This document shows, in pieces, positions 34,670-46,513 of a stretch of 64,000 bases of DNA. The stretch is from Stutzerimonas stutzeri. Its GTDB lineage: Bacteria; Pseudomonadota; Gammaproteobacteria; Pseudomonadales; Pseudomonadaceae. Below the pieces are notes generated by a model that was given only the letters and a program-made list of their open reading frames with translations, was not told where the DNA came from and made no database searches. Numbering within the stretch: the first letter of the stretch is position 1; each line of letters starts with the position of its first letter. The position numbers were made by a program, and so were the translations under genes. Location: contig NZ_JANGEY010000006.1 of the NCBI RefSeq assembly GCF_024451105.1, positions 124,001-188,000 on the forward strand. Reading direction: 5' to 3'.

Positions 34670-34683
34670 CATACAGGCGTTTG
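34670..34683 (-). promoter_or_regulatory. imperfect PsrA-type site upstream of fadBA
   Basis: CATAC-AGGC-GTTTG differs by one base from the PsrA consensus half-site pair (CAAAC/GTTTG). It lies about 112 bases before fadB, in a 300-base region without genes; on the minus strand a TTGACA hexamer lies at 34723-34718. PsrA is known to repress fadBA in Pseudomonas aeruginosa. The rest of the 34562-34863 gap shows no coding signal. Confidence 0.45.
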
Positions 34684-34863
34684 ATCCTGCTTCCACCCTC
34701 TGGCAATTGCCCGGGCTTGTCAATCGGTGGATCGCCGGCGTCCCGGCGCACGCCGGCCTGACCACGGTCATGACCGCGCGCCCTGCCGTTGCGGCATCAT
34801 GGAACTACAGGCGCTGCCCAAGCTGGGCCATACTGCACCCACTCACTGCCACGGAGAACTCCG

Positions 34864-35301
34864 ATGAACTATCAACACCTGCTGGTTGCTGTCGACATGA
34901 CCGACGATTGCCATACCGTGATCGAGCGCGCCGTCGAACTGGCCAAGTGCTGCAATTCGCGCCTGTCGCTGGTCCATGTGGTCGAGCCCATGTCCATGGC
35001 CTTCGGCGGCGACGTGCCCATGGATCTCTCGGCCCTGCAGGAGCAGCAGATCGATCAGGCGCGCAAGCAGCTGGAGTCCTTCTCCGCCGACCATGCGGAA
35101 CTGACCAGGGACAACACCCACCTGGCCTTCGGCCAGCCGCGCCAGGAAATCCACCGCCTGGCCACCGAACAGGGCTGCGACCTGATCGTGGTCGGCAGCC
35201 ACGGCCGCCACGGCCTGGCCCTGCTGCTCGGCTCCACCTCCAACGACGTGCTGCACGGCGCCCCCTGCGACGTGCTGGCGGTGCATCTGAAGAAGGCCTG
35301 A
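34864..35301 (+). CDS. universal stress protein UspA family
   Basis: A 145-residue single Usp domain. It starts MNYQHLLVAVDMTDDC and ends with IVVGSHGRHGLALLLGST, the glycine-rich nucleotide loop, then NDVLHGAPCDVLAVHL. The loop is one residue shorter than the classical G-2X-G-9X-G ATP motif, so ATP binding is uncertain. The ATG at 34864 has GGAG seven bases upstream; the frame upstream is non-homologous. It is monocistronic, divergent from fadBA. A stress or anaerobiosis role is a family-level guess. Confidence 0.88.
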   Translation: MNYQHLLVAVDMTDDCHTVIERAVELAKCCNSRLSLVHVVEPMSMAFGGDVPMDLSALQEQQIDQARKQLESFSADHAELTRDNTHLAFGQPRQEIHRLATEQGCDLIVVGSHGRHGLALLLGSTSNDVLHGAPCDVLAVHLKKA

Positions 35302-35350
35302 CGGGCCGCGTGCCGCGCCGGCCCGTTTCCGGCACGGCACGCCTGCAGGA

Positions 35351-36043
35351 TCAGAACACGCCCAGTTCGCTGCCGCTGCTCATCACCAGCGGGCGGATCT
35401 TGCTGAGCTGGGCTTCCAGCGAGTAGGACACGCTGGAGGCCATGGAGAAGAAGCTGAGGAAGGCCTTGAGGTTGGAATCGCCCTCGCAGGTGGCGTGGAT
35501 GCGCTGCCAGAAGGCCTGGTTGACCAGTTGCAGCTGCTGGTAGTGGCGGATCAGTCCCTTGAGTTCCCAGTCGGCGTGCCGCCCCTCGCGCATGTTGTAG
35601 TACTGGCGCATCAGGTAGAGGGACACGGTGCGCAGGATGAACTCCTGGTTGCTGGCGAACGGCAGGTGCTGCTGGGCCATCGGCTTGAGACGACAGAGGA
35701 TCGGGCAGGCGCTGGTGGCCATCAGCACGCCGAGCAGCGAGCGCAGCGCACCCTCCAGGCTGACCTCCTTGCAGTACTCGCGCTCGGCGGTGATGACTCG
35801 CACCTGGGCCTTCTTGAACGCCGGCAGGCCGCGGAAATCCTCGATCACCCGGTGCAGGTCGATCGCCGCCGGACAGTAGGCGTGCAGCACGCCGTTGAGC
35901 GGGCAGTTGCTGCACTGCTCGTGATCCAGGCGCGTCCAGCGCGGAGCCTCGGCCACCTGAGCCGGGTCGTAGCTGCGGTCGAGCTCGACCCGATAGTTGA
36001 ACTCGTGATTGTCGTCCAGGGCAATCCTGTACTCGATGGTCAT
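35351..36043 (-). CDS. conserved hypothetical cysteine-containing protein
   Basis: A 230-residue soluble protein that I do not recognise. The N-terminal part is a beta-type region (MTIEYRIALDDNHEFNYRVEL). It is followed by a cysteine cluster QCSNCPLNGVLHAYCPAA (three cysteines), then YCKEVSL and SACPILCRLKP. The C-terminal half is helical (QEFILRTVSLYLMRQYYN). Seven cysteines in the first 135 residues could bind a metal or Fe-S cluster, but this is inference. It is separated by 28 bases from the ABC-F gene and transcribed toward uspA. It appears conserved in Pseudomonas at this position. Confidence 0.75.
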   Translation of the reverse strand: MTIEYRIALDDNHEFNYRVELDRSYDPAQVAEAPRWTRLDHEQCSNCPLNGVLHAYCPAAIDLHRVIEDFRGLPAFKKAQVRVITAEREYCKEVSLEGALRSLLGVLMATSACPILCRLKPMAQQHLPFASNQEFILRTVSLYLMRQYYNMREGRHADWELKGLIRHYQQLQLVNQAFWQRIHATCEGDSNLKAFLSFFSMASSVSYSLEAQLSKIRPLVMSSGSELGVF

Positions 36044-36071
36044 TCCCTACTCCGTGTCCGTGTGAGGTGCA

Positions 36072-37982
<1,911 letters not shown>

Positions 37983-38180
37983 GGGCACAGCCTCCACAGG
38001 AATGGCCGCGCATTCTACTCGCTGTTTGCCCACACCGGGCATGGTGTTTTTCCTACGCCGCACAGGGTTTTTCTCGCAGCGGAAACTTTTCGCCACGCAC
38101 TGCGCTATGAGCCCCGCCGGGGGCGGGTTAAGCTTTCCTTCGACAGCCCGCCAACCCTTGCTCGTGCCCCCGGATCCGCC

Positions 38181-40112
38181 ATGCGTACCCGCCCGCTCGT
38201 CCTGCTCGCCGCCCTGCTCGCCAGCCTCGGCCTGCTCACTCCCGCCGCCCACGCCGCCGCCCTGGCGCAGCAGCGCGTTCTGTACGACGAGGCCAAGCGC
38301 GCCCTGGCCAAGAACGACCCCGCTCCCTACCTGCGCCACCGCCAGGCCCTGCAGGGCTATCCGCTGGAACCGCACCTGGCCTACGACGAACTGACCCTGC
38401 GCCTGAAGAACGCCAGCAACCGCGAGATCGAGACCTTCCTCGCCGAGCACGGCGACCTGCCGCAGATCGGCTGGATGAAGCTGCGCTGGCTGCGCTGGCT
38501 GGCCGAGCGCGGCGAGTGGCAGACCTTCATCAAGCACTACTCGCCGGCGCTGGAGTTCGCCGAACTGGACTGCCTGATGGGCGAGTACCTGTTCCGCCAC
38601 GGCCAGGCCGCCGACGGCGCGGTGGTCGCCAGGCGTCTGTGGCTGGTCGGCAAGTCGCAGCCCAACACCTGCGACCGTCTGTTCGATCTGTGGCGCGCCC
38701 AGGGCGGGCTGACCGAGGACCTGCGCTGGCAGCGCCTCAAGCTGGCCGCCCAGGAACGCAACTACGGCCTGGCCGGCCACCTGCAGAAAAGCCTGGGTAG
38801 CCTGGCCGCCCAGGGCCAGCTGCTCATCGAGGTGGCGCAGAAGCCGGAGCTGCTGGCGCAGCGCCAGCGCTTCGCCGGCAACGACCGCCACACCGCCGAC
38901 GCCGTGGGCCTCGGCCTGCGCCGCCTGGCCCGGCAGAATCCCGAACAGGCCCTTGCCCTGCTCGAGGAGTACAGCGCCCGCCTGCCGTTCTCCGGCGAGG
39001 AGAAGGTGGCCATCGCCCGCGAGATCGGCCTGACCCTGGCGCGCCGCTTCGACGCCCGCGCGCTGCGGGTGATGAGCCAGTACGACCCGGAGCTGCGCGA
39101 CAACACCGTCAGCGAATGGCGCGCCCGCCTGCTGCTGCGCCTCGGCCGCTGGGCCGACGCCCACCAGCTGACCCGGCAGATGCCCGGCGACCTGGCCGGC
39201 ACCAGCCGCTGGCGCTACTGGCAGGCGCGCAGCCTGCAACTGGCCCAACCGACCAGCAAGGATCCGATCCGTCTGTACCTGCCGGTAGCCGGCGAGCGCG
39301 ACTTCTACGGTTTCCTCTCCGCCGACCGGATCGACGCGCCCTACCAGCTCAATCACCGTCCGATGCCCATCGATCCCAAGGTGATGCAGAAGGTCCGCAA
39401 CACCGCCGGCATCCGCCGCGCCCTGGAATTCCACGCCCGCGGACAGATCGCCGACGGCCGCCGCGAGTGGTACCACGTCGCCCGCCTGTTCAGCCGCGAG
39501 GAGCTGGTCGCCCAGGCGCGCCTGGGCTACGAGATGGGCTGGTACTTCCCGGCCATCCGCTCGATCAGCATGGCGCAGTACTGGGACGACCTCGACGTGC
39601 GCTTCCCGATGGCCCACCGCCAGGCTCTGACCCGCGAGGCGCGCAACCGCGGCCTGCACTCGAGCTGGGTGTTCGCGATCACTCGCCAGGAGAGCGGCTT
39701 CATGGCCGACGCCCGCTCCCACGCCGGCGCCATGGGCCTGATGCAGCTGATGCCGGCCACTGCCAAGGAGACCGCCCAGCGCTACGGCATCCCGCTACGC
39801 TCGCCGCAGCAGGCGTTCAATCCGGAAATCAACATCCAGCTCGGCGCCGCCTACCTCAGCCAGGTCTACGGCCAGTTCGGCGGCAACCGCATCCTCGCCT
39901 CGGCCGCCTACAACGCCGGTCCGGGGCGCGTACGCCAGTGGCTGCGCGGCAACGAGCAGATGCCGTTCGACATCTGGATCGAAACCATCCCCTTCGACGA
40001 GACCCGCCAGTACGTGCAGAACGTGCTGTCCTACTCGGTGATCTACGGCGAGAAGCTCGGCGCCCCGCAGAAGCTGGTGGAGTGGCACGAGCGCGAGCTG
40101 GGGCCGCAGTAA
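38181..40112 (+). CDS. slt: soluble lytic murein transglycosylase
   Basis: Slt70-type periplasmic lytic transglycosylase releasing anhydromuropeptides from peptidoglycan, the substrates for NagZ-type recycling. The 643-residue product has a signal peptide ending near AAHAAA, a long alpha-superhelical U-domain and linker, then the C-terminal catalytic domain. The catalytic glutamate is about residue 503 in TRQESGFMADARSHAGAMG, followed by GLMQLMPATA and ASAAYNAGPGRVRQWL. The ATG at 38181 gives the signal peptide; the open frame upstream is antisense to the ABC-F gene. A palindromic repeat follows 30 bases after the stop. Confidence 0.96.
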   Translation: MRTRPLVLLAALLASLGLLTPAAHAAALAQQRVLYDEAKRALAKNDPAPYLRHRQALQGYPLEPHLAYDELTLRLKNASNREIETFLAEHGDLPQIGWMKLRWLRWLAERGEWQTFIKHYSPALEFAELDCLMGEYLFRHGQAADGAVVARRLWLVGKSQPNTCDRLFDLWRAQGGLTEDLRWQRLKLAAQERNYGLAGHLQKSLGSLAAQGQLLIEVAQKPELLAQRQRFAGNDRHTADAVGLGLRRLARQNPEQALALLEEYSARLPFSGEEKVAIAREIGLTLARRFDARALRVMSQYDPELRDNTVSEWRARLLLRLGRWADAHQLTRQMPGDLAGTSRWRYWQARSLQLAQPTSKDPIRLYLPVAGERDFYGFLSADRIDAPYQLNHRPMPIDPKVMQKVRNTAGIRRALEFHARGQIADGRREWYHVARLFSREELVAQARLGYEMGWYFPAIRSISMAQYWDDLDVRFPMAHRQALTREARNRGLHSSWVFAITRQESGFMADARSHAGAMGLMQLMPATAKETAQRYGIPLRSPQQAFNPEINIQLGAAYLSQVYGQFGGNRILASAAYNAGPGRVRQWLRGNEQMPFDIWIETIPFDETRQYVQNVLSYSVIYGEKLGAPQKLVEWHERELGPQ

Positions 40113-40142
40113 ACCCAAACGTCGTCCGTCGATGCAAAGCCA

Positions 40143-40195
40143 AGGGGCGAATTCATTCGCCTGCGCGGCTCTGTCAGGCGAATGAATTCGCCCCT
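40143..40195. repeat. palindromic extragenic repeat (REP-like)
   Basis: Two perfect 21-bp inverted arms, beginning AGGGGCGAATTCATTCGCC and its complement, flank an 11-base loop. The unit fills the gap between slt and the convergent MOSC gene. Its sequence resembles an intergenic repeat family widespread in Pseudomonas genomes. No T-tract follows, so it may both stabilise 3' ends and serve as a REP element; no second copy was seen in this window. Confidence 0.8.
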
Positions 40196-40207
40196 ACAGG
40201 GCCACCC

Positions 40208-41014
40208 TCAATCCAGCAGGGTCACCGGCATGCCCACCTCCAGCACGCCAGTGCCACGCTGGATCAGGTTCTGGCCGAAGTACACGCCGTCGGCGTCGCG
40301 CCGGTAGCTGGCCAGGGTCTTGAGCGGCTCGCCGTCGCCAGAGCGCTCGCCGCTGTGCGGGTCGAGGGTGGGGATGGCACAGCGCGAGCACGGCTTGACC
40401 CGCTCGAACTCCACCGCGCCGATGCGCAGCCGCCCCCAGCCGTCCTCGGCGTAGGGATCGCCACCCTCGATCACCAGGTTGGGCCGGAAGCGCAGCATCT
40501 CCAGCGGCCGGCCGACCCGCGCCGCCAGGTCGTCGAGCGAAGCCTGGCCGATCAGCAGCAGCGGAAAGCCGTCGGCGAAGCCCACCCTGTCGCCGACCTG
40601 GGCATAGGCGGTGTCCACCTGGCGCGCACGGCTGGCCGGCACATGCACCAGCCGGCAAGCGCGGTCGAGCGCCGCGCTCAACCAGGCCGCCGCCGCGTCA
40701 CCGGCATCCGGCGCCTGCAGGCTGTCGCCCCACACCGTCACCCCACGCAACGCCTGCTCGGCCGGCGGCACCGCCACCTGTAGCGGCGCCCGCCCGGGGG
40801 CGCTCAGCTCCAGGGTCTCGGCATCCCGCCAGCGGGCGACGATCCGCGCCATGCCGGGGAGCTGGCGCTGGGTGAGGAAGCGCCCGCTCGCGCCATCGAC
40901 CACCATCCAGCGCCGGTCACCGGCCAGACCGAGCGCGTCGATCTCCGCGCGCTGCAGCAGCTCGCCGCCGAGGGATTTGACCGGGAAACGGTAGAGCGCG
41001 GAGAGTCGCAGCAT
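40208..41014 (-). CDS. MOSC domain protein (YcbX-like)
   Basis: A 268-residue protein with an N-terminal MOSC beta-barrel (LSALYRFPVKSLGGELLQ) and a C-terminal MOSC domain carrying the conserved cysteine region VKPCSRCAIPTLDP. MOSC proteins handle molybdenum cofactor-bound sulfur; YcbX-type members reduce N-hydroxylated compounds with a redox partner. No ferredoxin domain is fused here, unlike E. coli YcbX. The ATG at 41014 is favoured; ATG at 41023 is possible. It is convergent with slt and 28 bases after the regulator gene, possibly cotranscribed with it. Confidence 0.85.
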   Translation of the reverse strand: MLRLSALYRFPVKSLGGELLQRAEIDALGLAGDRRWMVVDGASGRFLTQRQLPGMARIVARWRDAETLELSAPGRAPLQVAVPPAEQALRGVTVWGDSLQAPDAGDAAAAWLSAALDRACRLVHVPASRARQVDTAYAQVGDRVGFADGFPLLLIGQASLDDLAARVGRPLEMLRFRPNLVIEGGDPYAEDGWGRLRIGAVEFERVKPCSRCAIPTLDPHSGERSGDGEPLKTLASYRRDADGVYFGQNLIQRGTGVLEVGMPVTLLD

Positions 41015-41042
41015 GATCGCCATCCATTCGGGAAAAGGCGCT

Positions 41043-41630
41043 TTATAAAGCCCCGGCGGCGGCCCCACAAGGCGCCGCCCGGTAGTGGATCAGGTTGTGG
41101 AATCGCAGCGGCGTGCTGCCGCCGTTGCGGTAGGCATGTGGCCGGTCGGCGGCGAAGCGCAGGCCCTCGCCGCAGGCGACCGTCTGCCAGTGCCCGTCGA
41201 TATTGATCTCCAGGCTGCCATCGAGCGGAATCACATGTTCGGTGACGCCGACGGCATGCGGCACCGACTGGTGGCTGGCCCCCGGCTGCAGCTCGACCAC
41301 CAGAAACTCGATACCCAGCGCCGGATCGTAGGGAAACAGCGTACGCACCCGAATGCCGCCGGCGTCGCTCGGCCAGTCGTCGCCCGCACTGCTGCGCAGC
41401 AGCACCCCGCCCGCCTCCGGCGCATCCTCGAGCAGCCCGGAGAAGGAGATGTGGAAACCGGCGGCGATCTTCCACAGGGTGGCCACCGTCGGGCTCGACT
41501 CGCCGCGCTCGATCTGCCCGAGCATCGCCTTGCTCACCCCCGTCTCCTGCGCCGTGCGATCCAGGCTCCAGCCCTGCGCCTGGCGCAACGCGCGCAGCCG
41601 GGCGGCGATCCGCTGATTGATGTCCGTCAT
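41043..41630 (-). CDS. XRE-family regulator with C-terminal cupin
   Basis: A 195-residue two-domain regulator. The N-terminal HTH_3 domain (about 6-60) has LRQAQGWSLDRTAQETGVSKAMLGQIERGESSP split across helices 2-4. The C-terminal cupin (about 100-175) contains LQPGASHQSVPHAVGVTEHV and a DRPHAYRN end, suggesting a small ligand or metal site. The ATG at 41630 follows a GAGGGGAGCG ribosome site and is preferred to the ATG at 41663, which lies inside the operator. It is divergent from benE, and two palindromes between them suggest it controls both. Confidence 0.9.
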   Translation of the reverse strand: MTDINQRIAARLRALRQAQGWSLDRTAQETGVSKAMLGQIERGESSPTVATLWKIAAGFHISFSGLLEDAPEAGGVLLRSSAGDDWPSDAGGIRVRTLFPYDPALGIEFLVVELQPGASHQSVPHAVGVTEHVIPLDGSLEINIDGHWQTVACGEGLRFAADRPHAYRNGGSTPLRFHNLIHYRAAPCGAAAGAL

Positions 41631-41641
41631 CGCTCCCCTCC

Positions 41642-41669
41642 ACCCTTGTGCGCTATAGCGCACAAGGGT
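41642..41669. promoter_or_regulatory. operator 1, perfect 28-bp palindrome
   Basis: The 12-base half ACCCTTGTGCGC meets its exact complement across a TATA centre, giving a 28-bp palindrome. It lies 12 bases upstream of the regulator ATG and 65 before benE. It is a strong candidate for the regulator's own operator. Confidence 0.75.
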
Positions 41670-41683
41670 AACTTGTCAGTCAT

Positions 41684-41699
41684 GTGCGCAATAACGCAC
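41684..41699. promoter_or_regulatory. operator 2, second copy of the same core
   Basis: GTGCGCAATAACGCAC shares 14 of 16 bases with the core of operator 1 (GTGCGCTATAGCGCAC). Their centres are 36 bp apart, between three and four helical turns. It lies 34 bases before benE, so occupation would probably block benE transcription. Confidence 0.65.
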
Positions 41700-41733
41700 G
41701 AAATCACCCATCCCTCAAGCCCGAGGTTCGTCC

Positions 41734-42909
41734 ATGTCCCGTTTTCCGGCTCCCAGCCATGCCAGCGCCGGCCTGATCGCCGTGCTGGTCGGCTTCACCA
41801 GCTCGGCGGTGATCATCTTCCAGGCCGCCGCCGCGGCCGGCGCCGACGCCGCGCAGCTCAGCTCCTGGCTGTGGGCGCTGTGCCTGGGCTGCGGGCTGAC
41901 CAGCATCGGTCTGTCGCTGCGCTACCGCGCGCCGGTGCTCACCGCCTGGTCGACCCCCGGCGCCGCCCTGTTGGCCGGTAGCCTGGGCGGGCTGGGGATG
42001 GCCGAGGCGATCGGCGCCTTCGTCTTCAGCGCCGCACTGATCACCCTCTGCGGCGTCACCGGGCTGTTCGCCCGGCTGATGCAGCGCATCCCCCAGGCGC
42101 TGGCGGCGGCCATGCTCGCCGGCGTGCTGCTGCGCTTCGGTCTCGAGCTGTTCGGCGCCTTCGAGCAGCAGGCGCTGCTGGTCGGCAGCCTGTTCCTCGC
42201 CTATCTGCTCGGCAAGCGCCTGCTGCCGCGTTACGCGATCCTGCTGGTGCTGCTGCTCGGCGTCGGCCTGGCCTGGCGGCTCGACCTTTTGCGCTGGCAA
42301 CAGGTCGAGCTGGCCGTGGCGGTGCCGCAGTTCGTTCGCCCGGAGTTTTCCTGGGCGGCGCTGGTCGGTGTCGGCATCCCGCTGTTCGTGGTCACCATGG
42401 CCTCGCAGAACCTGCCCGGCGTGGCGGTGCTGCGCACCGCGGGCTACGAGCGGGTGCCGGTGTCGCCGCTGATCGCCTGGACCGGCCTGGCCAGCCTGCT
42501 GCTGGCGCCGTTCGGCGGCTTCGCCATCAACCTCGCGGCGATCACCGCGGCGATCTGCGCCGGCCCCGAGGCCGGCCAGGAGCCGCAGCGGCGCTACTGG
42601 GCGGCGGTCTGTGCCGGCGTCTGCTACCTGCTGATCGGTCTGTTCGGCGCCACCGTGGCCAGCCTGTTCGCCGCTTTCCCGCAGGCGCTGATTCTCGCCA
42701 TCGCCGGCCTGGCGCTGCTGGTCACCCTGAGCAACAGTCTGGCCGGCGCGCTGCAGGACGTGCGCCAGCGCGAGCCGGCGCTGATCACCTTCCTGGTCAC
42801 CGCCTCGGGGCTGAGCCTGCTCGGCGTCGGCGCGGCGTTCTGGGGACTGGTCGCCGGCGGACTGGCCAGCGTGGTGCTGAATGGCAACCTGAGCCGTAGG
42901 GTGGGCTAG
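41734..42909 (+). CDS. benE: BenE-family benzoate/H+ symporter
   Basis: A 391-residue membrane transporter of the benzoate:proton symporter family. About twelve hydrophobic segments are present; the family region VGVGIPLFVVTMASQNLPG lies in the middle and PFGGFAINLAAITAAI follows. The substrate is probably an aromatic acid or other organic anion, but no benzoate catabolic genes (benABCD, cat) are nearby, so the true substrate is open. The last residues (RRVG) and the stop codon fall inside a downstream palindromic repeat, so the C-terminal tail may be a recent addition. It is divergent from the XRE-cupin regulator. Confidence 0.87.
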   Translation: MSRFPAPSHASAGLIAVLVGFTSSAVIIFQAAAAAGADAAQLSSWLWALCLGCGLTSIGLSLRYRAPVLTAWSTPGAALLAGSLGGLGMAEAIGAFVFSAALITLCGVTGLFARLMQRIPQALAAAMLAGVLLRFGLELFGAFEQQALLVGSLFLAYLLGKRLLPRYAILLVLLLGVGLAWRLDLLRWQQVELAVAVPQFVRPEFSWAALVGVGIPLFVVTMASQNLPGVAVLRTAGYERVPVSPLIAWTGLASLLLAPFGGFAINLAAITAAICAGPEAGQEPQRRYWAAVCAGVCYLLIGLFGATVASLFAAFPQALILAIAGLALLVTLSNSLAGALQDVRQREPALITFLVTASGLSLLGVGAAFWGLVAGGLASVVLNGNLSRRVG

Positions 42910-42997
42910 GCCGCAGGCCGTAACCCACCAATCGGGCCATGGCGCGACCTGGGTCGCGATGGTGGGTTACGCCGCTGCGCGGCTAACCCACCCTACG
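42895..42997. repeat. nested inverted repeat overlapping the benE stop
   Basis: Outer arms CGTAGGGTGGG (42895-42905) and its complement (42987-42997) enclose inner arms CGTAACCCACCA (42919-42930) and its complement (42960-42971). The GTAGGGTGGGTTA/TAACCCACC motif resembles a common Pseudomonas intergenic repeat. It fills the space between benE and the convergent uvrB and includes the benE stop codon. Confidence 0.75.
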
Positions 42998-43018
42998 CTC
43001 GCACGTACCGCCAGGCGT

Positions 43019-45034
<2,016 letters not shown>

Positions 45035-45245
45035 GTGCATACCCTGAAAGGACGGACGCCCGCGACGACGCGCGGCAGAGGATGCGACCATACGTCGCAC
45101 CGGCGGCCATTTTCGCCGCACCTGCGTATCGCCGCACCGGGATGGTGCTGTCTATAATATCGCCCCGTCCGCGCAACCCCCAGCCTCGCGATGACTGGGC
45201 GTTGCACCGCCCTCTCCCTCCAATGATTCCTCAGAGCTGCCGCAC

Positions 45246-46442
45246 ATGAGTCTGTTCTCCGCTGTCGAAATGGCGCCCCGCGATCCGATCCTGGGCCTCA
45301 ACGAAGCCTTCAACGCCGACCCCCGTCCGCACAAGGTCAACCTGGGCGTCGGCGTGTACTTCACCGAGGAAGGCCGCATTCCGCTGCTGCGTGCCGTGGT
45401 CGAGGCCGAGAAGGCCCGCCTGGAAGCCCGCGCCCCGCGCGGCTACCTGCCGATCGAGGGCATCGCCGCCTACGACAGCGCCGTGCAGAAGCTGCTGTTC
45501 GGCGAGGACTCGCCGCTGCTGGCCGAAGGCCGTGTGGTCACCACCCAGTCCCTCGGCGGCACCGGCGCGCTGAAGACCGGCGCCGACTTCCTCAAGCGCC
45601 TGCTGCCCGACGCCGTGGTGGCGATCAGCAACCCCAGCTGGGAGAACCACCGCGCGCTGTTCGAGTCGGCCGGCTTCAAGGTCGAGAACTACAGCTACTA
45701 CGACGCCGCCACCCAGGGCCTGGACCTGGCCGGCATGCTCGCCGACCTACGCGCCCTGCCGGCCCGCTCCATCGTCGTGCTGCATGCCTGCTGCCACAAC
45801 CCGACCGGCGTCGACCTGACCTCCGCCGACTGGCAGCAGGTGCTGGAAGTGGTCCGCGAGCGCGGCCACGTGCCGTTCCTCGACATCGCCTACCAGGGCT
45901 TCGGCGACGGCATCGCCGAGGACGCCGAGGCGGTGCGCCTGTTCGCCGACTCCGGCCTGCAGTTCTTCGTCTCCAGCTCGTTCTCCAAGTCGTTCTCGCT
46001 GTACGGCGAGCGCGTCGGCGCGCTGTCGATCGTCACCGCGTCGAAGGACGAGGCCGGCCGCGTGCTGTCGCAGGTCAAGCGGGTGATCCGCACCAACTAC
46101 TCCAACCCGCCGACCCACGGCGCCAGCGTGGTCGCCGCAGTGCTGAACAGCCCCGAGCTGCGCGCCCTGTGGGAAGAGGAACTGGGCGAGATGCGCGGCC
46201 GCATCAAGCAGCTGCGCAACGGCATGGTCGAGCAGTTGGCCGCCCTCGGCGCCAAGCGCGACTTCGCCTTCGTCAACGCCCAGCGCGGCATGTTCTCCTA
46301 CTCCGGTCTGACCGGCGAGCAGGTCGAACGGCTGAAGAACGAGTTCGGCATCTACGCCGTCGGCACCGGGCGCATCTGCGTCGCCGCGCTGAACAGCAAG
46401 AACCTCGAGGTGGTCAGCCGCGCCATCGTCGAGGTGCTCTGA
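45246..46442 (+). CDS. aromatic/aspartate aminotransferase (class I, PLP)
   Basis: A 398-residue fold-type I aminotransferase of the AspC/TyrB group. It begins MSLFSAVEMAPRDPILGLNE and contains VNLGVGVYFTEEGRIPLLRA. The PLP lysine is Lys248 in SSSFSKSFSLYGERVG, and the C-terminal substrate arginine lies in GTGRICVAALN. It is typically annotated as aromatic amino acid or aspartate transaminase; the sequence cannot separate these. A perfect TATAAT lies at 45153-45158 without a good -35. It is divergent from uvrB, as in Pseudomonas aeruginosa, and followed by tRNA-Asn. Confidence 0.93.
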   Translation: MSLFSAVEMAPRDPILGLNEAFNADPRPHKVNLGVGVYFTEEGRIPLLRAVVEAEKARLEARAPRGYLPIEGIAAYDSAVQKLLFGEDSPLLAEGRVVTTQSLGGTGALKTGADFLKRLLPDAVVAISNPSWENHRALFESAGFKVENYSYYDAATQGLDLAGMLADLRALPARSIVVLHACCHNPTGVDLTSADWQQVLEVVRERGHVPFLDIAYQGFGDGIAEDAEAVRLFADSGLQFFVSSSFSKSFSLYGERVGALSIVTASKDEAGRVLSQVKRVIRTNYSNPPTHGASVVAAVLNSPELRALWEEELGEMRGRIKQLRNGMVEQLAALGAKRDFAFVNAQRGMFSYSGLTGEQVERLKNEFGIYAVGTGRICVAALNSKNLEVVSRAIVEVL

Positions 46443-46447
46443 GCCGC

Positions 46448-46486
46448 AAGGCGAAGTCGACACCGCAAGGGTGTTGACTTCGCCTT
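46448..46486. other. hairpin after aminotransferase, overlapping tRNA promoter
   Basis: Perfect arms AAGGCGAAGTC and GACTTCGCCTT, with an additional ACAC/GTGT pairing inside, lie five bases after the stop codon. No T-tract follows, so termination is uncertain. The right arm contains most of the TTGACT -35 of the tRNA-Asn promoter. Confidence 0.6.
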
Positions 46487-46501
46487 AGAAATCAGTAAGA
46501 T
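46474..46501 (+). promoter_or_regulatory. tRNA-Asn promoter
   Basis: TTGACT (46474-46479) and TAAGAT (46496-46501) are separated by 16 bases and lie 12 bases before the tRNA 5' end. The spacing leaves room for a very short leader. Confidence 0.65.
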
Positions 46502-46513
46502 ACGCCTCGTTGT

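Noticed and set aside
40122-40138. A 17-base motif CGTCGTCCGTCGATGCA recurring near 61643 with one mismatch, both after stop codons
   Set aside because: At this length and GC content one near match in 64 kb is expected by chance, and the flanks do not align.
45035-45245. SOS box upstream of uvrB
   Set aside because: I looked for CTG-N10-CAG and found none in this interval; uvrB here may not be LexA-controlled.
46448-46486. Hairpin after the aminotransferase as a canonical intrinsic terminator
   Set aside because: The stem is strong but there is no T-tract on the plus strand, so it is listed only as a structure.
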